Of a stretch of DNA of 64,000 nucleotides, positions 51,672 through 58,701 are shown piece by piece. The stretch's first letter is position 1; each line of letters opens with the position of its first letter. This DNA comes from Geothrix sp. SG200 (GTDB lineage Bacteria > Acidobacteriota > Holophagae > Holophagales > Holophagaceae), in NCBI RefSeq assembly GCF_022808935.1, contig NZ_JAKZFR010000002.1:434001-498000 (forward strand), in the 5' to 3' direction. The notes beneath the pieces are model-generated. The model was not told the DNA's origin, did no database searches, and saw only the letters and a program-made list of their open reading frames with translations. The position numbers and the translations under genes were made by a program.

Positions 51672-52213
51672 TCATGCGAATGTTCCTTGCCCTGGCAGTC
51701 CTGGCCCTTCCCCTGGGCCTCGGATGCTCGCGGGTGTCCTCCAGCGAGGCCAGGATGCTGGTGGCCCGCTACAACCAGGTGGTGAGCGAGGCCTACCGGA
51801 AGAACGATGTCCGTCTCATCGACGAGGTGGTGGGACCGGACGCGCCGGATGGCAAGCGCCTCCTCGGCCTCATCGGCGTGCGCATGGACATGGGCCTGAC
51901 CCTGGATGCCCGCCTGGAAGACCTGGAGGTGACGAAGGTCGAGCAGGCCGCCGACAGTCTCCAGGTCCACACCCGGGAGCAGTGGCGCTACCGGGATGTG
52001 CAGACCGCCACGGGCCGGCAGGTGGGCGAAGCCTCCGTGGACCACTACGAGATGCTCTACCGGTTCAGCTACCACAAGGGCACCTGGCTGGTGGAGGAGA
52101 CCAAGTTCACGGCACCACCCCAGGTGGGACGCAAGGAAGTCCCCTGGAACATCGACGCCAAGGATGCCCACGGCATGATCACCGCGCCCGCCACCCAGGG
52201 AGCAAAGCCATGA
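51668..52213 (+). CDS. lipoprotein of unknown function
   Basis: About 181 residues with a lipobox (ALPLGLGCSR) and a soluble alpha/beta domain, including SYHKGTWLVEETKF near the end. This pattern resembles NTF2/SnoaL-like small domains, but I do not recognise a family. It sits between ResB-like and CcsA genes with 4-base overlaps on both sides, so a role in haem delivery or apocytochrome handling is plausible. Starts GTG 51668, ATG 51674 and ATG 51680 are all possible. Confidence 0.7.
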   Translation: MIMRMFLALAVLALPLGLGCSRVSSSEARMLVARYNQVVSEAYRKNDVRLIDEVVGPDAPDGKRLLGLIGVRMDMGLTLDARLEDLEVTKVEQAADSLQVHTREQWRYRDVQTATGRQVGEASVDHYEMLYRFSYHKGTWLVEETKFTAPPQVGRKEVPWNIDAKDAHGMITAPATQGAKP

Positions 52214-53037
52214 GCCCCTTCTTCCAGGAGACTCTCCTCCACTGGACGGCCGTGGGCGTCTACGCCCTGGCCGCCATCCTCTTCGCCCACGCCCTGCTCT
52301 GGGACCACCCCGCGCGGGTCCGCTGGGCTCGCGGGCTCGCGGCCCTGGGCCTCCTGCCCCACGGGGCGGCCCTCGTCATCCGCTGGATCGAAACGGGCCA
52401 CGGCCCCTACATGCTGAAGTACGAAGTGCTGTCCTCCAACGCCTGGATCGCCATCCTCATGCTGCTCATCGTGCTGTGGCGGCGACCCCGCTGGGCGGGG
52501 CTAGCCCTAGTGGTCCTGCCCGCCGCGATCCTGATGATGGGCCTGGGCCTGCTGGCGAGCCCGGAAGCCAAGGAGCTGCCCCCCACGCTGCGGTCCATCT
52601 GGCTCGTCTTCCACATCTTCTTCACCAAGCTGGCGGTGGGGGCGTTCCTCCTCGCCTTCGCGGCCGCGGTGCTCGTGCTCCGCAAGCTCAAGGGCGCCAC
52701 CAGCCCCTTCCTCGCCCGGTTCCCGTCGGCGGAGGTCCTGGATGCCTCGATGATCCGCTTCGTGGGCTTCGGCTTCGTGTTCTGGTCCACCACCATCATC
52801 GCCGGCGCCATCTGGGCTCATCAGTCCTGGGGCCGCTACTGGGGCTGGGATCCCATCGAGACCTGGTCGCTCGTGACCTGGCTCTGCTTCGGCACCTTGC
52901 TGCACCTGCGGCTGTTCTACCGCCTGGGCCCGCGGGCCACGGCCTGGTTCACCATCGGCTGTTTCGGGGTTTCCATCCTCACGGCCTTCATCTTCCCCTT
53001 CCTCCTGCCCTCGCTTCACGCCGCCTACTTCCAGTGA
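52210..53037 (+). CDS. ccsA: cytochrome c biogenesis protein CcsA (System II)
   Basis: A 275-residue membrane protein with eight predicted helices. The tryptophan-rich haem-handling WWD motif is WGRYWGWDPIETWSLVTWL. Conserved His residues lie in VFHIFFTK and in IWAHQSWG. With ResB it forms the haem export and ligation complex, matching the demand of the 13-, 7+1-, 4- and 42-haem proteins next door. The ATG overlaps the lipoprotein stop. Confidence 0.93.
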   Translation: MSPFFQETLLHWTAVGVYALAAILFAHALLWDHPARVRWARGLAALGLLPHGAALVIRWIETGHGPYMLKYEVLSSNAWIAILMLLIVLWRRPRWAGLALVVLPAAILMMGLGLLASPEAKELPPTLRSIWLVFHIFFTKLAVGAFLLAFAAAVLVLRKLKGATSPFLARFPSAEVLDASMIRFVGFGFVFWSTTIIAGAIWAHQSWGRYWGWDPIETWSLVTWLCFGTLLHLRLFYRLGPRATAWFTIGCFGVSILTAFIFPFLLPSLHAAYFQ

Positions 53038-53108
53038 CCGGGGATTGTGACTATTTCCGCCACCTTTGACCCCAGAATGATGTTGCGAAAGGCAATGAGG
53101 GTGACGTC

Positions 53109-54569
53109 GTGAGCAAGGTTCTCTTCGTGGTGCCACCCTACTCCAGCTGGGGGGTGGAGGTCATCGGCACCTGGCCGCCGCTCCAGATCGCCTACCTGGC
53201 GGGGGCCGTCGAGGGGGCGGGGCATGAGGCCCGCATCTACGACGCCATGAACCGGGAGGGCGCCAGCTTCGAGAGCATCCGCGCGGAGGTCGAAGAGTAC
53301 CGCCCGGATATCGTCGTGGCCTACGACTACCTGCCCGTCACCGGCGCCATCAGCACGGCGGTGGTGCCCGCGGCCATGAAGGCCCTGGGACTGGCCAAGG
53401 CGGTGGATCCCGCCATCACCACGCTCATCGGCGGCCCCTTCCCCACCTTCAAATACGCCGAGCTTCTGCGGGATCCCTCCGGGGCCGTGGACATCGTCCT
53501 GCGCGGCGAAGCGGAAGCCACCTTCCCCGAGCTTTTGGCCGCCCTTCCGGGCGGCGCGCTGGACGGGGTCCGCGGCCTCGCCTTCCTGCGCGACGACGAG
53601 ATCATCGTCACCGAGACCCGCCCCCACATCACGGACCTCGACGCAGTCAAGCCCGCCTGGCACCTGCTGGACTGGGACGCCTACCGCTACCGCATCGATC
53701 CGCCGGGCCGCATGGCTTCCATCCTCACCTCCCGCGGCTGCATGATGGGCTGCTCGTTCTGCAGCCACCGGGCCTTCTGGCGGGGCGACTGGCGCGCGCG
53801 GACGCCTGAGGACGTCATCGAGGAGATCCGCCTGCTCGTGGACCGCTACGCCGTCGAATCCATCACGATGATCGACCCGTACCCCACCCACGACCGGGAG
53901 CGCTGGGAGCGGCTCCTCGACCTCATCATCGACGCCAGGCTCGGCATCCGGCTGCTGATGGAGACCCGCGCGGAGGATGTGGTGCGCGACGCGGACCTGC
54001 TGCCCAAGTACCGGGAGGCGGGCGTGGTGCACCTTTACATCGGGGCCGAGGCCGGCACGGACGAGCTGCTGGCCTCCCTCAACAAGGGCAACGACGTGGA
54101 CGCCATCGTCCAGGCCATCCGACTCGCCCGCGAGCACGACATCGTCACCGAAGCCTCCTTCATGATCGGCCACCCCACGGAGACCCAGGCCTCCATCGAC
54201 CGCACCATCGAGGTCGCCATCCGGATGAACCCCGATATCGCGGTGTTCCCCGTCCTGACGCCCATGCCCTTCACGCCCCTCTACGACCAGATGCAGGACC
54301 GGGTGCGCGTCCACGACTACTCCAAATACAACCTGTCCACCCCGATCATCGAGCCGTACGACATGACGATCGAGGAGGTCGCCATCGCTCTGGGGCGCTG
54401 CTACATGACCTTCTACGCCCAGAAGATCCCCCAGATCCGGGCCCTGCCGGACGGCTTCAAGCGCCGCTACCTCCTGAGCGCCTGCAAGGAGATGATGGCC
54501 GCCTACGGCAAGCACTTCAGCCACCTGGGGGCGAAGATGCCGAAGATGCACCCCCATCCGGCCGCCTGA
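53109..54569 (+). CDS. B12-binding domain radical SAM protein
   Basis: A 486-residue protein. The N-terminal 160 residues are a cobalamin-binding-like Rossmann domain (VLFVVPPYSSWGVEVIG, WPPLQIAYLAGAVEGAGHEA). The radical SAM core begins near residue 205 with SRGCMMGCSFCSHR, the CX3CX2C cluster motif. It resembles BchE/HpnJ-like enzymes, which act on tetrapyrroles or lipids, and methyltransferases. The N-domain lacks an obvious DxHxxG motif. The substrate is unknown. GTG start. It follows ccsA by 71 bases and may be co-transcribed. Confidence 0.8.
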   Translation: MSKVLFVVPPYSSWGVEVIGTWPPLQIAYLAGAVEGAGHEARIYDAMNREGASFESIRAEVEEYRPDIVVAYDYLPVTGAISTAVVPAAMKALGLAKAVDPAITTLIGGPFPTFKYAELLRDPSGAVDIVLRGEAEATFPELLAALPGGALDGVRGLAFLRDDEIIVTETRPHITDLDAVKPAWHLLDWDAYRYRIDPPGRMASILTSRGCMMGCSFCSHRAFWRGDWRARTPEDVIEEIRLLVDRYAVESITMIDPYPTHDRERWERLLDLIIDARLGIRLLMETRAEDVVRDADLLPKYREAGVVHLYIGAEAGTDELLASLNKGNDVDAIVQAIRLAREHDIVTEASFMIGHPTETQASIDRTIEVAIRMNPDIAVFPVLTPMPFTPLYDQMQDRVRVHDYSKYNLSTPIIEPYDMTIEEVAIALGRCYMTFYAQKIPQIRALPDGFKRRYLLSACKEMMAAYGKHFSHLGAKMPKMHPHPAA

Positions 54570-54651
54570 TCACCCAGACGCCACGACCCCTCGGGATCAC
54601 TCCGCTCAAGCCCGATAGGTCCTTGCACCTCATCCACCAAAGGAACTCCCC

Positions 54652-55401
54652 ATGTCCAGCGCCCTCTCCCTTCTTCTCTCCGCTTTCGTGATGGCAGGTT
54701 TCAGCCCAGCCGCCACGGCGGCCAACCCGCCTCAGGCTACCTCGCCCGCGCCCCACCCCACGGGAGCCCAGATCCCCAAGGGCGAGGACCTGACAGGCAA
54801 GGTGCTCGAGCGCCTCGAGGCTTCGCCCTACTGCTACCTCCGTCTAAAGACGGCCAAGGGCGAGGTGTGGACCGCCGTCCCCGAGGCCAAGGCCGAGAAG
54901 GGCGCCAACGTCACGGTCGCCAATGCCGTGCTGATGACGAATTTCGAATCCAAGACCTTGAAGCGGACCTTTGCTGAGGTCTACTTCGGCACCCTGGCCA
55001 CCCCGGGCACGGCTCCGGCAACCGGGGCCAATCCCCACGGCCAGGCCGGACGCCCCGCCAAGCCCGTGAAGGTCGGGAAGGTGGCCAAAGCCGCCGGCGC
55101 AGACGCCCGCACTGTGGCCGAGATCTGGGCCCAGAAACAGAACCTGAAGGGGAAGGGCGTCACGCTGCGCGCCAAGGTCGTGAAATACACCAAGGGCATC
55201 ATGGGCAAGAACTGGCTGCATCTCCAGGACGGCAGCGGCGACCCGAAGAAGGGCACGAACGACCTCACCGCCACCAGCCAGGCCGAAGTGGCCGTGGGCG
55301 ATACCGTGACCATCCAAGGCGTGGTCCAGACCGACAAGGACTTCGGCGCCGGCTACACCTACGCGGTGATCATCGAGGATGCCAAGCTGACCGGAAAATA
55401 G
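54652..55401 (+). CDS. secreted NrfJ-like OB-fold protein
   Basis: A 249-residue exported protein: signal peptide (LLLSAFVMAGFSPAATA), then two OB-like beta-barrel domains. The first (GKVLERLEASPYCYLRLKTA, then GEVWTAVPEA) resembles NrfJ-type proteins found near nitrite-reductase cytochromes; the second (LKGKGVTLRAKVVKYTKGIM, GKNWLHLQDGSGDPKKGTND) is a typical secreted OB domain. The ATG follows AAAGGAA. Position next to the cytochrome region fits a periplasmic metal or redox role, but this is inference. Confidence 0.7.
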   Translation: MSSALSLLLSAFVMAGFSPAATAANPPQATSPAPHPTGAQIPKGEDLTGKVLERLEASPYCYLRLKTAKGEVWTAVPEAKAEKGANVTVANAVLMTNFESKTLKRTFAEVYFGTLATPGTAPATGANPHGQAGRPAKPVKVGKVAKAAGADARTVAEIWAQKQNLKGKGVTLRAKVVKYTKGIMGKNWLHLQDGSGDPKKGTNDLTATSQAEVAVGDTVTIQGVVQTDKDFGAGYTYAVIIEDAKLTGK

Positions 55402-55427
55402 CCGCCAGCCCGTCGTTCACCTGGGGT

Positions 55428-55955
55428 TCACCTGGGCCGGATCGCCCCCTGCCCCGGCGGCAGGCCTGTGGCGAAGGCCTGGCCGCCGGCGCCCTGTTTC
55501 TCGAGCACGAGCGCCTGCAGGGTCCGGGCGGCCCTGCCGCGCAGGCGGATCATCCGCCCCTCGGCGCCCAGACGGAACTCGGCGGCGCTCATGAAGGCCC
55601 AGGAGGATCCGCTGGCTTCCTTCTCGAGCCGGATCTGACTCCAAGGGATGCTGGCCGGCCCCTGCCACCAGGCGGGCTGGAAAGGGAAGGGCTGTTTCAT
55701 GTGCAGGCAGCGACGGCCCACTTTCAGGGACATGGGCGAGTGGCCGCGCAGGGCGCCGAACTCCACCTGCTGCCAGCCGAGATTCTTCTCGATGGGGTCG
55801 GTGGGATCGGCGGGGAAGGCCGCATAGAGCGCGGGAATGCCCATGAGCCGGTTGGTGAGCCAGGAGCCCGCCAGGAAGACCACCGGGATCAGCAGCAGAA
55901 TTGCGGGCGGGGGCGGGGATCCGCCGCGTGACGCGAGCAGCGCGAGGACCATCAT
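55428..55955 (-). CDS. membrane-anchored protein of unknown function
   Basis: A 175-residue protein with one or two N-terminal membrane helices (AILLLIPVVFLAGSWLTNRL) and a beta-rich soluble part with IPWSQIRLEKEASGSSWAFM, like a PH-type or photosystem-assembly-like small domain. No family recognised. Start ATG 55955 overlaps the mazG stop (ATGA). Confidence 0.6.
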   Translation of the reverse strand: MMVLALLASRGGSPPPPAILLLIPVVFLAGSWLTNRLMGIPALYAAFPADPTDPIEKNLGWQQVEFGALRGHSPMSLKVGRRCLHMKQPFPFQPAWWQGPASIPWSQIRLEKEASGSSWAFMSAAEFRLGAEGRMIRLRGRAARTLQALVLEKQGAGGQAFATGLPPGQGAIRPR

Positions 55956-56740
55956 GGCTTCTGCCTCCGCTTCGCGGCCTGCCAGGCGGCTTCCATCTCG
56001 TCGAGGGTGCGTCGGTCCCATCCGCCCGCGGCCCGGGCATCATCCTCCACGGACGTGAACCGGCCCTTGAACCGCGTCATCTGGCGGCGCAGGGCCCGGT
56101 CCGGGTCCACCCCCTTCTTCCGTGCCCACTGCATGAGGCTGAACAGCACGTCGCCGAACTCCTCTTCCACGCGCACAGGGTCGGACTCGGCTTGGAGCTC
56201 CGCCACCTCCTCCTTCACCTTGTCGAGGACGCCCTCCAGATCGGGCCACTCGAAGCCCACCTTCGCGCAGCGGCGGCCGATCTCCAGGGCCTCCTCCATG
56301 GGCGACAGCGAGGCCGGGATGCCCTCGAGCAGGCGCGGATCCCGGCCGTGGAGCCCCTTCTCCTCACGCTTGATGGCGGCCCAGTTGGTGAGCACCTCGT
56401 CCGCGCCCTCCACCTCGACCTCCGCGAACACGTGCGGATGCCGGCGCACGAGCTTCTCCACCACCGTCCGCTCCACGTCATGGAGATCCCAGGCGCCCCG
56501 GTCCGCCGCCAGCTGGGCGTGGAAGGCGATCTGCAGCCAGAGGTCGCCCAACTCTTCGCAGAGGTGCGCTTCCGTGACGGGATCGCCGGGTGTGTGCGCC
56601 GCCAGGGCGTCCAGCACCTCCGCCGCCTCCTCGCGAAGGTAGCGGGCCAGCGACACGTGGGTCTGCTTCAGATCCCAGGGGCAGCCCGTCTCCGGCTTGC
56701 GGAGGGCGGCCATGACAGCGCGGAGGGTCGTGGGTTCCAT
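55952..56740 (-). CDS. mazG: nucleoside triphosphate pyrophosphohydrolase MazG
   Basis: A 262-residue two-domain MazG. The N-domain has CPWDLKQTHVSLARYLREEA and EELGDLWLQIAFHAQ; the C-domain has FEWPDLEGVLDKVKEEVAEL and EEEFGDVLFSLMQWAR, the EEXXE-type metal sites. It hydrolyses NTPs and dNTPs to monophosphates and pyrophosphate. It lies 26 bases from the transpeptidase/Mur-ligase gene. Confidence 0.92.
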   Translation of the reverse strand: MEPTTLRAVMAALRKPETGCPWDLKQTHVSLARYLREEAAEVLDALAAHTPGDPVTEAHLCEELGDLWLQIAFHAQLAADRGAWDLHDVERTVVEKLVRRHPHVFAEVEVEGADEVLTNWAAIKREEKGLHGRDPRLLEGIPASLSPMEEALEIGRRCAKVGFEWPDLEGVLDKVKEEVAELQAESDPVRVEEEFGDVLFSLMQWARKKGVDPDRALRRQMTRFKGRFTSVEDDARAAGGWDRRTLDEMEAAWQAAKRRQKP

Positions 56741-56766
56741 GCCCCAGGGTACCCGGAGCGCCCGGT

Positions 56767-58701
56767 TCAGAGGGCGACGAGGATGGCCTTGGCCAGGTCC
56801 GTGAGCGAGGGATCCCGCGCCCCCATCACGAGGATGAGGTCACCCGCCTTCGCTTCGCCAGTCAGACGATCCACGAGCCATTCCCGCGAAGGTGCGGCTT
56901 CGGCGGCGGTACCTTTCGTGGCGATCTCGGCCACCACCTCGGCGCTGGTGATGTCCCGGGCAGCCGTCCCGCCCGCGTAGAACACGTCCAGGAACCAGAG
57001 GCGGTCCTGCGGCCCGAGCTCCGCGGCGAAGGCGTCCACGAACTCCGCCCGCAGGAACTTCAGGGGCCCGAAGCCGTGGGGCTGGAACACCGCCAGCACC
57101 CGTCCGCCAGAGGCCGCCGTGCGCAGGTGGGCAGCCCGGAGGGAGGCCGCCACCTTGGCGGGATTATGCGCAAAGTCGTCCACCACCGTCACGCCGCGGC
57201 ATTCGCCCAGCACCTGGAAGCGCCGGGCCACGCCCTGGAAGACAGCCAGCGGCCCCGCCATGGCTTCAAGCGGCACGCCCACCGCCTGGCAAGCCGCCAT
57301 GGCCGCCAAGGCATTCTCGACATTGTGGAGGCCTGGCACGGGCAGCCTGAAATCCTTTCCCCCTGCGCGGAAGGCGGTGCTTTCCGCGCCAAGCACCAGG
57401 CCCTCGGCCCGCAATCCGGCCCCATCCGCAAACCCGAAGGTGGTGGCGCCCATGGCGAACTCGCGCAGATTCTCCGCCTCGCCCACCACGGCGGCCTCCC
57501 GCACCTGGGCGCGGAAGGCGCGGAACATCTCCGCCACCACGGCCATGTCCTTGTGGTCTTTCTGGAGGTTGAGGATCACGCCCACGGCGGCGTGGTAGCG
57601 CACCACGGACCCGTCGCTCTCGTCGGCCTCGATGACCAGCAGGTCCGACGCACCGGCCCAGGCATTGCCCCAGCGTCCCTCCCGCTGGAGGGCCACCAGC
57701 TCGCCGCCGGTGATGACGGAGGGGTCGCGCCCCGCGCCCCGCAGGATCTCGAAAACCATGGCCGTGGTGGTGGACTTGCCGCTGGTGCCCGTCACCGCCA
57801 CCGTCCGGTACTTCGCCACCACATGCGCCAGCAGCTCCGAGCGATGCAGCACGGGTACCCCCAGGCGCCGGGCCGCGGCCACGTCCGGCACCTCGTCCTC
57901 CACGGCGGTGGACACCACCAGGGCCGCGCAGTCGCCGGTCAGGCCCGAGCCGTCCTGGGGATGGATCGCCACGCCCAGGTCCTCCAGCTGCGCCCGGGCA
58001 TCGGGCCGTTGGCCCCGGTCGAAGCTGCGGTCGCTGCCGCTGGCCCGGCCGCCCTTCATGCACGCGAACTGGGCCAGGGCGCTCATGCCGCTGCCCGCCA
58101 CGCCCGCGAAGTGGAGCCGTCCCAGGCCGAAGCCGTCACCGGGCAGGTCCTCGGCGATGAGCAGGAGATCCCCCTCGGCCATGCGGTCGAAGAGCGCCAC
58201 CACGTCGGTGTTGGACAGGCGCACGCAGCCATGGGACACCGGCGTGCCCAGCTCGTGCTCCTGGTTGGTGCCGTGGAGGTAGATCCAGCGCAGCCGGGAG
58301 TCCCGCCCCGGCCCGCGGTTCCAGCCCTCCTCCAGGCCCTCGAGGGTGAGCACGCGGGTGAGGATGAGGTCCTCGTCGCGCGGCTCGCCGCGCCACACCT
58401 CGCCGGTGGGCTGCTGGGCCCTGAACACCGCGCCGGGCTCGGCCTCCTCGCCGATGCGCGCGAGGATGCGGTGCCAGCCCGTGGGCGTGCGGTACGAGTT
58501 CTCTTCGCAACCCAGGCCGTTCTTCGCCGTGGAGACCACCGCCTCGAAGACCAGCCGTCCGTCCTCCAGCAGGCCCAGGCGCTGGCGGGCCGCGTCCACC
58601 ACCGCCACGCGCGCGCGGGGATCCCAGGCGGGCGCCCCCGGCCGGGCGAGGTTCGCCAGCAGGAGGGCGCGGTAGCGGGCGGCCAGGACCGGATCGATCA
58701 C
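56767..58701 (-). CDS. L,D-transpeptidase (YkuD) fused to a Mur ligase (Mpl/MurC-like)
   Basis: A 644-residue fusion. Residues about 25-190 are a YkuD-type L,D-transpeptidase with IYLHGTNQEHELGTPVSHGC and VRLSN; the catalytic Cys is near residue 155. From about residue 198 a full Mur ligase follows: LHFAGVAGSGMSALAQFACM, P-loop VAVTGTSGKSTTTAM near 303, VIEADESDGSVVRYHA, GLHNVENALAAMAACQAVGV and VTVVDDFAHNPAKVAASL. It is closest to Mpl/MurC, which join amino acids or peptides to UDP-MurNAc in the cytoplasm. There is no signal peptide. GTG start overlapping the aconitase-family stop. Confidence 0.85.
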   Translation of the reverse strand: MIDPVLAARYRALLLANLARPGAPAWDPRARVAVVDAARQRLGLLEDGRLVFEAVVSTAKNGLGCEENSYRTPTGWHRILARIGEEAEPGAVFRAQQPTGEVWRGEPRDEDLILTRVLTLEGLEEGWNRGPGRDSRLRWIYLHGTNQEHELGTPVSHGCVRLSNTDVVALFDRMAEGDLLLIAEDLPGDGFGLGRLHFAGVAGSGMSALAQFACMKGGRASGSDRSFDRGQRPDARAQLEDLGVAIHPQDGSGLTGDCAALVVSTAVEDEVPDVAAARRLGVPVLHRSELLAHVVAKYRTVAVTGTSGKSTTTAMVFEILRGAGRDPSVITGGELVALQREGRWGNAWAGASDLLVIEADESDGSVVRYHAAVGVILNLQKDHKDMAVVAEMFRAFRAQVREAAVVGEAENLREFAMGATTFGFADGAGLRAEGLVLGAESTAFRAGGKDFRLPVPGLHNVENALAAMAACQAVGVPLEAMAGPLAVFQGVARRFQVLGECRGVTVVDDFAHNPAKVAASLRAAHLRTAASGGRVLAVFQPHGFGPLKFLRAEFVDAFAAELGPQDRLWFLDVFYAGGTAARDITSAEVVAEIATKGTAAEAAPSREWLVDRLTGEAKAGDLILVMGARDPSLTDLAKAILVAL

